From Streptomyces sp. NL15-2K (GTDB taxonomy: Bacteria > Actinomycetota > Actinomycetes > Streptomycetales > Streptomycetaceae), in NCBI RefSeq assembly GCF_030551255.1, contig NZ_CP130630.1, positions 2,585,501 to 2,649,500 of the forward strand: 64,000 bases of DNA. The letters run 5' to 3'. The translations under genes and the position numbers were made by a program. This document shows positions 1-6,877 of the stretch, in pieces; the stretch's first letter is position 1; each line of letters begins with the position of its first letter. The notes under the pieces were generated by a model that had not been told where the DNA came from, did no database searches, and was given only the letters and a program-made list of their open reading frames with translations.

Positions 1-284
1 TTGGGCAGCTTATCGGCCATCGCGATGCCGGCCACGCCGATGCGGGGGCGCAGCTCGAAGACGTCGGTGCCCGGCGTGCCGAGGGTCTCGCCGAGGATGG
101 TGGCGGTGCCCTTGCTGGGGTAGACGTAGCTGGAGGCGACGTTCAGGAGGGTGGTCTTGCCGGCGCCGTTCGGGCCCAGGATGACCCAGCGCTCGCCCTC
201 CTTGACCGACCAGGAGACCTGGTCCACCAGAGCCCGGCCCTCGCGGACCACGGATACGTCCTGAAGCTCCAGAACATCGCTCAT
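1..284 (-). CDS. ABC transporter ATP-binding protein (N-terminal part, runs off the window)
   Basis: The protein starts at ATG 284 on the minus strand and continues past base 1, so only about 94 N-terminal residues are visible. It begins MSDVLELQDVSVVREGRALV and contains a clear Walker A motif, GPNGAGKTTLL, near residue 40, followed by a Q-loop-type region. This is the nucleotide-binding domain of an ABC transporter, which would hydrolyse ATP at the inner face of the membrane. The substrate and the partner permease cannot be judged from this fragment. Confidence 0.9.
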   Translation of the reverse strand, partial: MSDVLELQDVSVVREGRALVDQVSWSVKEGERWVILGPNGAGKTTLLNVASSYVYPSKGTATILGETLGTPGTDVFELRPRIGVAGIAMADKLP

Positions 285-435
285 GAGCGCGTTGTCTCCC
301 CTTGCAGTGTGGCCGGTCTCGGCTCTCGCGTAAGCCTGTGGCTCGGTCCGCCGCGCCGGTGGGCGCAGCCCTCAAGGAAATCTACGCCACGGGTGGGCCC
401 GGACATTCCATCGGTCCGGTCCTTAGGGTGGGGGC

Positions 436-1224
436 ATGCTCACGGAACCACGCTCTGGACGCCTTGCCGCTTGGGGAAATGCCCTGTTGGCCGGATTTGT
501 CTCGCCGGACGACGCCGTGCTCGCGATCGTCGGGGAGGACGCGGTGCACCGGGTCGAGGGGCTGCCGGGTGAGACGGCGCCCGTCGGGCTCACGCTCGCG
601 CTGGGGCGGCTGCGGTCGCTCGGTGTGGCGGGGTTGCGGGTCGCGCTGCCCGCGCCCGGGCATCCGCTGGGGCTGAGCGGGCCGCCGGAGTTCAACGCGC
701 GGGCGCTGGACGCGGAGGAGGCGGTCGTCTGTCACGGGGCCGCGCTGGGGCTGGTGCCCGAGGTGTACGAGGCCGGGCCCGACGGCGATGTTCATGTCGA
801 AGTGGTGTGGCACGTGCTTCCCGTGCGGGAGGCGCCGCCTGCCGATGTGCCGTCGCTCGGGGAGGCCGAGCGGGAGCTGGCGGAGGCGCTGCGGGAGGCG
901 ACCGAGGTGCTGACTCGACTGGATGTGGCCGGGTCGGGGCCGGTGGCCGAGGCGGCGATCGAGGCGTATCGGGCGCGGGCCGAGCGGGGGCGGGAGGTGT
1001 TGGCGCCGGGGTATCCGGGGCGGGCGGTGCGGGTGCTGGAGCTGGCGCAGCGGGTGGGGTTCCTGGTGTCGCTGGCGTCTGAGAACGGGCCCGGGGGTGC
1101 GGTGAGCGCGTCCGAGATGGCGGCGCGGGGGGTTGCGTTGCGGCCGGTGGAGCGGACGGCTCGGCGGGCTGCTGTCGCTGCTTACAACGCGTATGTGGAG
1201 GAGCGGGAGAAGGGGGTGCGGTGA
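436..1224 (+). CDS. Conserved hypothetical protein
   Basis: This 262-residue protein starts with ATG 436. It has no signal peptide, transmembrane segment or familiar motif. The sequence is rich in Ala, Glu, Val and Arg and looks like a soluble cytoplasmic protein with a long helical C-terminal half (about residues 140-260). It stands between the divergent ABC ATPase gene and chpE. Codon usage is strongly GC3-biased, which supports it as a real gene. I do not recognise a function. Confidence 0.8.
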   Translation: MLTEPRSGRLAAWGNALLAGFVSPDDAVLAIVGEDAVHRVEGLPGETAPVGLTLALGRLRSLGVAGLRVALPAPGHPLGLSGPPEFNARALDAEEAVVCHGAALGLVPEVYEAGPDGDVHVEVVWHVLPVREAPPADVPSLGEAERELAEALREATEVLTRLDVAGSGPVAEAAIEAYRARAERGREVLAPGYPGRAVRVLELAQRVGFLVSLASENGPGGAVSASEMAARGVALRPVERTARRAAVAAYNAYVEEREKGVR

Positions 1225-1478
1225 GTGTCGGTTTGCTGGTGCCCGGGGTTGGTGCTGGGCGGGGGTCGGTCGCGCAGCCCGGCGCGAGGTGACGGCGTCG
1301 GCTGGACGGCGCCGCCAGCCGCCCAGTTGCCCGGCGTGGGTGCTGAGCGGGAGTGGGTCGCACAGCCCGGCGCTTACGGGGTGCCGCCTTCTGTGGGTCG
1401 GGAGCCGCCCCAGGCGGCACGAATGCCCGCAGCTGGGCGGGGACGGCTGGCCGTGGCGATACGCGCGACAAACTGACC
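1225..1478. other. Gap with degenerate intergenic repeats
   Basis: No convincing gene is seen between the hypothetical gene and the chpE terminator. The stretch has two copies of the degenerate motif GTCGC(G/A)CAGCCCGGCGC at 1269-1285 and 1357-1373, plus related GCCCAGTTGCCCGGCG text at about 1320. These resemble the decayed CGCGCAG...CCCGCGCC type of intergenic repeat common in Streptomyces genomes. A short open frame beginning at GTG 1225 has repeat-like, low-complexity composition and was not called as a gene. Confidence 0.5.
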
Positions 1479-1504
1479 GGCCTCCCGGGCGGGCCCGGGA
1501 GGCC
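1479..1504 (-). terminator. Hairpin terminator of chpE
   Basis: GGCCTCCCGGGC at 1479-1490 pairs perfectly with GCCCGGGAGGCC at 1493-1504 across a 2-base gap (11-bp stem and 4-nt loop in practice). It lies 30 bp downstream of the chpE stop on the minus strand. No T-run follows, which is usual for Streptomyces terminators. Confidence 0.75.
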
Positions 1505-1533
1505 GGAGGTCACTGGCCGCTGGGCGGCATCAG

Positions 1534-1776
1534 TCAGTGGTTGACGCTCGTGTTGCCGAAGGCGGGGTTCAGCACGCCGATGACGTTCACGCTGTTGCCG
1601 GAGTCGTTGACCGGGATGTGCACCGGGGCCTGGACGAGGTTGCCCGAGGCGACGCCGGGCGAGCCCACGGCCTTGCCGTCGGCGTGCGCGTCGGTGGCGG
1701 AGGCCATTCCGGCACCGGCGGCGAGCAGACCGCCGGCCACCATCGTCACGGCCGCTGCCTTCTTCAGGTTCTTCAC
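1534..1776 (-). CDS. chpE: Short chaplin ChpE, surface-active amyloid-forming protein
   Basis: The 80-residue precursor starts at GTG 1776, 8 bases after AGGAGG. Residues 1-27 form a Sec signal peptide (MKNLKKAAAVTMVAGGLLAAG, then ASA-type cleavage). The mature part is one hydrophobic chaplin domain with GNLVQAPVHIPVN and GNSVNVIGVLNPAFGN. Chaplins coat aerial hyphae and spores and lower surface tension. Most short chaplins carry two cysteines; this one has none, which is the known hallmark of ChpE, one of the two most conserved chaplins. The N/Q/V-rich beta-strand pattern supports amyloid assembly. It lies downstream of a response regulator on the same strand, with a 157-bp gap and its own terminator, so it is probably transcribed alone. 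Confidence 0.95.
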   Translation of the reverse strand: MKNLKKAAAVTMVAGGLLAAGAGMASATDAHADGKAVGSPGVASGNLVQAPVHIPVNDSGNSVNVIGVLNPAFGNTSVNH

Positions 1777-1933
1777 TTCTAAGCCCTCCTAGCGATTGCC
1801 ACGGCCAGTCGCCGCAGCACGCACTGGAGAACGGCGGAGATCCGCAAAGGATGCGCCATCCGGGGGACATTCCCACGACGGTATGAATCTCGGTCCGGAG
1901 CGGAACCCTCCGTATTGCCATCTGAAGCGTATT

Positions 1934-2575
1934 TCAGCCGGTCACACCATGGCGTACGGCCCACAGGGCGGCCTGGGTGCGGTCGGCGAGGTCGAGTTTC
2001 ATCAGGATGTTCGAGACGTGGGTCTTGACTGTCTTCTCGGAGAGGACGAGCGCGCGGGCGATCTCCCGGTTGGAGCGGCCGTCCGCTATCAGCCCGAGCA
2101 CCTCGCGCTCCCGCTCGGTGAGCGAACCGCCTCTGCCCTGGCCGGAGTTGGTCTCCTCCTGGGCCAACAGGGCGCCCGCCACCTCGGGCTGGAGCAGGAT
2201 GTGCCCGGCGTGCACGGAGCGGATGGCGCCGGCCAGGGCGTCGGGATCGACGTCCTTGTAGACGTACCCGGCGGCGCCGGCGCGCAGGGCCGGGACGACC
2301 GTGCGCTGTTCGGTGAAGCTGGTGACGATCAGCACGCGCGCGGGGTTGTCGAGTTCGCGGAGCTTGCGCAGGGCCTCGACGCCGTCCATGCCCGGCATCT
2401 TGACGTCCATGAGGACGACGTCGGGTTTCAGTTCCTCGGCGCGGGCGACTCCCTCGGCTCCGTCGGCCGCCTCGCCCACGACCTCGATGTCGTCCTGCAC
2501 TTCGAGGAATGTGCGCAGTCCCCGGCGGACCACCTGGTGGTCGTCGACGAGCAGCACCTTGATTGCGTCAGCCAC
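1934..2575 (-). CDS. NarL/FixJ-family response regulator
   Basis: This 213-residue protein starts at GTG 2575. The receiver domain (about residues 5-122) has the acidic pair D11-D12, the phosphoacceptor D57 in VVLMDVKMPG, and a conserved Thr and Lys (VTSF, YVYKD). A LuxR-type helix-turn-helix follows at about 148-205 (LTEREREVLGLIADGRSNREIA, VSEKTVKTHVSNIL as separate pieces). Its gene overlaps the upstream histidine kinase gene by 8 bp, so the two are co-translated partners. The regulon is unknown. Nothing in the sequence ties it to chpE, which lies next downstream. Confidence 0.95.
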   Translation of the reverse strand: MADAIKVLLVDDHQVVRRGLRTFLEVQDDIEVVGEAADGAEGVARAEELKPDVVLMDVKMPGMDGVEALRKLRELDNPARVLIVTSFTEQRTVVPALRAGAAGYVYKDVDPDALAGAIRSVHAGHILLQPEVAGALLAQEETNSGQGRGGSLTEREREVLGLIADGRSNREIARALVLSEKTVKTHVSNILMKLDLADRTQAALWAVRHGVTG

Positions 2576-3746
2576 CGGGGACCTCCATCTCGATCGTGGT
2601 GCCCTTGCCGGGCGCCGATTCCACGGTCAGCGCGCCACCGGCCCCGCTCGCCCGGTCCCGCATGGAGACCAGGCCCAGGTGGCGTCCCGCGCGGCGTATC
2701 CCCTGGGGGTCGAAGCCGCTGCCGTCGTCGGTGACCCGCAGGACGGCTCCGCTGCCGCGCCGGTCCAGGGTCACGTCGACGTGCTCGGCTCCGGAGTGCC
2801 GCAGGGCGTTGTGCAGGGCCTCCTGGGCGACCCGGAGCAGGGCCTCCTCCTGGGCTGCGGGCAGGGCGCGGACGCCTCGGCCGGCGAAGGTCACGCGGGC
2901 GGCGTGGGCGCGGTCGAGGACCTGGATCTGGGTGCGGAGGGTCGCGATCAGGCCGTCCTCGTCGAGGGCCGCGGGGCGCAACTCGACGACGGCGGCGCGC
3001 AGTTCGTCGGCGGCCTCGGCGGCGAGCGCGGCCACCTGCTGCAACTCGCCCTTGGCCCGCGACGGATCGCGGTCGACCAGGGTGGCGGCCGCCTGGGCCG
3101 TCAGGCGCAGGGAGAACAGCTTCTGGCTGACCGCGTCGTGTAGTTCGTGCGCGAGGCGTGAGCGTTCCTCGGCGATCGTCAGCTCGCGGCTGCGTTCGTA
3201 GAGCCTGGCGTTGGTCAGCGCGATCGCGGCGTGCTGGGCGAGGATGGAGAGCAGTTCCTCGTCGTCCTCGGTGAAGCCGCAACCGCCTTCCGGCTTCGGG
3301 CACGGGGGGTGTGGGGGGTGTCCCCCCACAGGATGCAGCTTGTTGGCGAGGAAGAGCGCGCCGATGACCTCGTCGCCGTCGCGGATCGGCAGGCCCAGGA
3401 AGTCGACCAGGTCGGGGTGGGCGGACGGCCACCCCTCGAAGCGCGGGTCCTTGCGCACGTCGGCGAGGCGCTCGGGCCTGGCCTCGTGGAGCATCGCGGC
3501 GAGGATGCCGTGCTGGCGCGGGAGGGGGCCGATGGCCTTCCACTGCGCGTCGCTGACGCCGTCGACCACGAACTGGGCGAAGCCGCCGTGATCGTCGGGG
3601 ACGCCGAGCGCGGCGTACTGCGCGTCGAGCAGCTCGCGGGCCGAGGCGACGATCGTCTTGAGGACGTCGCGCACCTCGAGGTGCCTGCTCATGGCCAGCA
3701 GCGCGGAGCTCACCGCGGCCAGGCCGGACCGGGGTCCTTGACTCAT
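2568..3746 (-). CDS. Soluble GAF-domain sensor histidine kinase (HisKA_3 type)
   Basis: This 392-residue protein starts at ATG 3746 and has no transmembrane segment, so it is a cytoplasmic sensor. Residues about 25-182 form a GAF domain. The dimerisation box (RLAHELHDAVSQKL) places the phosphoacceptor at H203, and a HATPase_c domain follows at about 290-390 (ALHNALRHS, VTDDGSGFD, GLVSMRDRA, GKGTTIEM). It pairs with the overlapping response regulator. Oddly, the GAF domain contains a His/Pro/Cys-rich insertion at residues 138-156 (HPVGGHPPHPPCPKPEGGC), encoded by a perfect DNA hairpin at 3310-3330. The insertion looks recently acquired; it might bind metal, but it may be neutral. Confidence 0.93.
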   Translation of the reverse strand: MSQGPRSGLAAVSSALLAMSRHLEVRDVLKTIVASARELLDAQYAALGVPDDHGGFAQFVVDGVSDAQWKAIGPLPRQHGILAAMLHEARPERLADVRKDPRFEGWPSAHPDLVDFLGLPIRDGDEVIGALFLANKLHPVGGHPPHPPCPKPEGGCGFTEDDEELLSILAQHAAIALTNARLYERSRELTIAEERSRLAHELHDAVSQKLFSLRLTAQAAATLVDRDPSRAKGELQQVAALAAEAADELRAAVVELRPAALDEDGLIATLRTQIQVLDRAHAARVTFAGRGVRALPAAQEEALLRVAQEALHNALRHSGAEHVDVTLDRRGSGAVLRVTDDGSGFDPQGIRRAGRHLGLVSMRDRASGAGGALTVESAPGKGTTIEMEVPGG

Positions 3747-3932
3747 GCCCTCACGGTACCGGCGGGGTGTGACAGTCCGTATCGGACCTGTGGCGGCGGC
3801 TTCCTAGGCCGGTGGGCCTAGGGCGAAGGACCCCGCCGCTCTGCTGCCCGCGTCCGAGGCGGCCCGGGCGGTCCCGTTCCTACGTTGGGAGCACGCCGAT
3901 GAGAAGGCGTCGAAGACGAGGGGACGTGTGTC

Positions 3933-4628
3933 ATGCCGGTAGCGATCATCACGGGGGCCTCGAAGGGGCTGGGGCGGGCGCTCGCCGAGGCGCTGGCCGC
4001 GCGCGGCTGGGATCTGGTGCTCGACGCCAGAGGCGCTCAGGCCCTCAAAGAAGCGGCGGAGGCCGTGTCCGCGCACGGGACGCGCGTGACCGCCGTACCG
4101 GGGGACGTCACGGAAGCCCGGCACCGCGGTGAGCTGGTGGCGGCGGCCCGGCAGCTCGGCGGGCTCGATCTGCTGGTGAACAACGCGAGCGCGCTGGGCG
4201 CCGAGCCGCTGGTCCGGCTCGCGGAGCTTCCCCTGCGGGGGCTGCGGCGGGCGCTGGAGGTGAACGTGGTGGCCGCGCTGGGGCTGACCCAGGAGGCACT
4301 GCCGCTGCTGCGGGCGTCCGCGGCGGGGACCGTGATCGCGGTCAGCTCGGACGCGGCCGCCGAGGCCTACGAGACGTGGGGCGGCTACGGGGCGTCGAAG
4401 GCGGCCCTGGACCACCTGGCGGCGGTGTTCGCCGCGGAGGAGCCCGGGCTGCGGGTCTGGGCGGTGGATCCCGGGGACATGGCCACGGACCTGTACGCGG
4501 CGGCCGTACCGGAGGACGAGGATCCGCGACCGGAGCCGGCCAGTGTGGTCCCGGCGTTCCTGCGGCTGCTGGAGGAGCGTCCGGCGAGCGGGCGCTACGG
4601 GGCTCCCGCCCTGCTGGAGGGGCGATGA
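3933..4628 (+). CDS. Short-chain dehydrogenase/reductase (SDR)
   Basis: A classical NAD(P)-dependent SDR of 231 residues, starting at ATG 3933 behind GAGGGG. It shows the cofactor motif TGASKGLG (residues 7-14), the NNAS motif (83-86), the catalytic Ser at about 138-139 and the Y152-GAS-K156 catalytic pair. The substrate is unknown. Its stop overlaps the queA-like start by 4 bp (ATGA), so the two proteins are probably made in a fixed ratio. The upstream gap of 186 bp to the divergent kinase gene presumably carries both promoters. Confidence 0.92.
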   Translation: MPVAIITGASKGLGRALAEALAARGWDLVLDARGAQALKEAAEAVSAHGTRVTAVPGDVTEARHRGELVAAARQLGGLDLLVNNASALGAEPLVRLAELPLRGLRRALEVNVVAALGLTQEALPLLRASAAGTVIAVSSDAAAEAYETWGGYGASKAALDHLAAVFAAEEPGLRVWAVDPGDMATDLYAAAVPEDEDPRPEPASVVPAFLRLLEERPASGRYGAPALLEGR

Positions 4629-5677
4629 CGCTGGCGGTGGGGGTGCCGGAGGAGCTGTCCGCCCGGCTGCCGGTCGAGCAGCGCGGGGCCGGGCTCGACC
4701 GGGATGCCGTACGGCTGCTCGTGTCGCGTGGCCGTGAGGTGTCGCACCACGCGTTCGCCGAGCTGCCCCGGCTGCTGTGCGCGGGGGATCTGTTGGTCGT
4801 CAACACATCTCCCACGCTGGCCGCCGCCGTGGACGGGCGGATCGGGCACGCGCGCGTGGTGGTGCACTTCTCCACGCGCGGGGACGACGGGCGGTGGGCG
4901 GTCGAGCTGCGGGACGCGGACGGGATGGGCACCACGCGCGCGCGTGCGGGTGGTCCTGCGGGGACGGAGGTGGGGCTGCCCAGGGGTGTGCGGCTCGTCC
5001 TGGAGGAGCCCGTGAGCGCGGAGAGCGGGCGGCTGTGGTGGGCACGGGTGTCGGCCTCCAAGGGCTCGGGGGTCCTCGGGATGCTGCGCGAGCACGGGCG
5101 GCCGATTCGTTACTCCTATACGGAGCGGGACCAGCCGTTGTCCGTCTACCAGACGGTGTTCGCGCTGCCGTCCGCCGACGGGTCGGGCAGTGCGGAGATG
5201 CCGAGTGCGGCGCGGCCCTTCACCGCGCGGCTGGTGGCGGAGCTGGTGAGCCGGGGTGTGCAGTTCGCGCCGATCACGCTGCACACCGGGGTGGCCTCGG
5301 CTCAGGCGCACGAGCCGCCGTATCCGGAGCGCTTCGCGGTGCCGGAGGCTTCGGCGCGGCTGATCAACGCGGTCAAAGCGGGGGACGGCAGGGTCGTGGC
5401 GGTCGGCACGACGGCCGTACGGGCCGTGGAGACGGCCGCGGGGCCCGACGGGGTGGTGCGGGCGGCCGAGGGGTGGACGGACCTCGTGGTGACGCCCGAG
5501 CGGGGCGTGCGGGTGGTCGACGGGCTGCTGACCGGCCTGCACGAGCCGGAGGCCTCGCATCTGCTGATGCTGGAGGCGGTCGCCGGCCGGGCGGCGATCG
5601 ACCGTGGTTACGAGGAGGCGCTGCGGGGGCGCTACCTGTGGCACGAGTTCGGGGACGTGCACCTCATTCTGCCGTAG
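4625..5677 (+). CDS. queA: QueA-like S-adenosylmethionine:tRNA ribosyltransferase-isomerase
   Basis: The 350-residue protein starts at ATG 4625, overlapping the SDR stop by 4 bp. It matches the QueA family in length and motifs: LLVVNTSPTLAAA near the N-terminus, YQTVFA, TARPF-like AARPFTARLV, the LHTGVAS segment and the final YLWHEFGDVHLIL. QueA transfers the ribosyl part of S-adenosylmethionine to 7-aminomethyl-7-deazaguanine in tRNA, forming epoxyqueuosine. No other queuosine gene lies in the window, so its role here is inferred from family alone. The normally very conserved N-terminal DYxLP region is altered (start MTLAVGVPEELSARLPVEQR), so a divergent substrate is possible. Confidence 0.8.
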   Translation: MTLAVGVPEELSARLPVEQRGAGLDRDAVRLLVSRGREVSHHAFAELPRLLCAGDLLVVNTSPTLAAAVDGRIGHARVVVHFSTRGDDGRWAVELRDADGMGTTRARAGGPAGTEVGLPRGVRLVLEEPVSAESGRLWWARVSASKGSGVLGMLREHGRPIRYSYTERDQPLSVYQTVFALPSADGSGSAEMPSAARPFTARLVAELVSRGVQFAPITLHTGVASAQAHEPPYPERFAVPEASARLINAVKAGDGRVVAVGTTAVRAVETAAGPDGVVRAAEGWTDLVVTPERGVRVVDGLLTGLHEPEASHLLMLEAVAGRAAIDRGYEEALRGRYLWHEFGDVHLILP

Positions 5678-5802
5678 GAAGCCCCTCACGCAGAGCATTG
5701 CGGCAGCAACTGCTGGTGAGACTGTCGCTGGCTCGATGTGAGCCCGCACATAGGGCGCACATCACTTACTAGGCGAAATAGGAGACATACCCTTCCACCC
5801 TG

Positions 5803-5832
5803 AACGGGGCAGACGTTCTGGTCTGTCCCGTT
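5803..5832 (+). terminator. Hairpin terminator downstream of queA
   Basis: AACGGGGCAGAC (5803-5814) pairs with GTCTGTCCCGTT (5821-5832) with one G-T wobble and a 6-base loop. A T-rich TTTGCCCTT tract follows. It is 126 bp beyond the queA stop and reads as an intrinsic terminator on the plus strand. Confidence 0.7.
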
Positions 5833-6019
5833 TTGCCCTTCCCCGATCCACTAAGCAGCGTAGTACGTCACACCTTTGCCTGGCCATTTTGCGGCCGCTA
5901 AGAATGGCTCTCGTCGCTCAGCGCCGCGGGTTCCGCCCGCGGCGTTTGTGCAGGAAGCACCCGTGTCCCCCGTTGGACGTGAGCGACCTCCGCGCTATTC
6001 GAAGAGGTCCTAACCCGCC
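5833..6019 (+). promoter_or_regulatory. 5' region of the transglycosylase gene, with leader hairpin
   Basis: The 342-bp gap between queA and the next gene holds the terminator above and this leader. CGCCGCGGG (5922-5930) and CCCGCGGCG (5936-5944) form a 9-bp stem with a 5-base loop, followed by TTTGTG, about 75 bp before the start codon. I checked it against the ydaO (c-di-AMP) riboswitch pattern often found before Streptomyces cell-wall hydrolase genes and do not see the conserved blocks. An attenuator or mRNA-stabilising stem is possible. Confidence 0.4.
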
Positions 6020-6796
6020 ATGCCCAAGAACACCCCCTTTCGTGACCGCAGTCGCGCCCTGACCCGGACGCACAAGATCGCGATCGCCGGTGTCGCCACA
6101 CTCGGTGCCGCAGCCGTCGTGCTCACCACGGTGCCGGGCGGGCAGACGACCACGTCCGAAGCCGCCGCCGCCTCGAAGCCGGTGGCCTACAGCTCCGAGC
6201 AGCTCGATGGCCTCCAGTCCGGCGTCAGCGAGCAGCTCGCCAGTGCCGGCCTCCAGGGCCAGGCCCTCCAGGCGAAGGACAAGGCCGAGACGGAAGCCGC
6301 CAAGAAGAAGGCCGCGGAAGCCGCCGCCAAGAAGAAGGCCGCCGAGGCCGCCGCGAAGCAGAAGGCCGCCGCAGCCGCGGCGAAGAAGAAGGCCGAGCAG
6401 GAGCGCGAGGCGAAGGAGGCCGCGAGCCGGTCCGCCAAGCGCCTCACGGCCAAGGCCGTCTCCGCCAAGACCTACGCCAACAACCTCGACGGCTGGATCC
6501 GCGAGTCCCTGGACATCATGAAGAAGAAGGGCATCCCGGGCTCGTACGACGGTCTGCACCGCAACATCCTGCGGGAGTCCTCGGGCAACCCGAACGCGAT
6601 CAACAACTGGGACATCAACGCCATCAACGGCGTGCCCTCCAAGGGTCTGCTCCAGGTGATCCCGCCGACCTTCAAGGCGTACCACGTGGCCGGCACGTCC
6701 TGGAACATCTACGACCCGGTCGCCAACATCACGGCCGCCGCGAACTACGCGGCCGACAAGTACGGCTCGATGGACAACGTCAACGGCGCGTACTGA
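6020..6796 (+). CDS. Secreted or membrane-anchored lytic transglycosylase-like protein
   Basis: A 258-residue protein starting at ATG 6020. A basic N-terminus is followed by one hydrophobic segment (residues 18-42, HKIAIAGVATLGAAAVVLTT), either a signal peptide or an anchor. Residues 85-135 are a highly charged Ala/Lys/Glu coiled coil with KKKAAEAAA repeats. The C-terminal part (about 155-258) is an SLT/lysozyme-like fold with probable catalytic E186 in NILRESSGNPNAIN, then GLLQVIPPTF and ANITAAANYAADKYGS. It would cleave peptidoglycan glycan strands outside the membrane. It is a single-gene unit with terminators on both sides. Confidence 0.88.
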   Translation: MPKNTPFRDRSRALTRTHKIAIAGVATLGAAAVVLTTVPGGQTTTSEAAAASKPVAYSSEQLDGLQSGVSEQLASAGLQGQALQAKDKAETEAAKKKAAEAAAKKKAAEAAAKQKAAAAAAKKKAEQEREAKEAASRSAKRLTAKAVSAKTYANNLDGWIRESLDIMKKKGIPGSYDGLHRNILRESSGNPNAINNWDINAINGVPSKGLLQVIPPTFKAYHVAGTSWNIYDPVANITAAANYAADKYGSMDNVNGAY

Positions 6797-6824
6797 GTCC
6801 GGCGCGGTCTTCTGACCGTACGCG

Positions 6825-6859
6825 GAAGGGCGGCACCCCCACCGGGGGCGCCGCCCTTC
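6825..6859. terminator. Bidirectional hairpin terminator
   Basis: GAAGGGCGGC (6825-6834) and GCCGCCCTTC (6850-6859) form a perfect 10-bp stem, extended inside by CCCC/GGGG pairing. It lies between the convergent transglycosylase and FHA-ABC exporter genes and can serve both. Confidence 0.85.
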
Positions 6860-6877
6860 GCCGTCGTACGGCGCAGG

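Noticed and set aside
1225..1476. Open frame directly after the first hypothetical gene
   Set aside because: Low-complexity, repeat-derived composition and no ribosome binding site.
692..1921. Long antisense frames over the first genes and over 10148-13801, 35388-38552 and similar
   Set aside because: They are mirror frames created by GC-rich third positions of real genes, with Arg/Pro/Gly-rich nonsense proteins.
5833..6019. ydaO-type c-di-AMP riboswitch before the transglycosylase gene
   Set aside because: The conserved riboswitch blocks are absent; only a simple hairpin is present.
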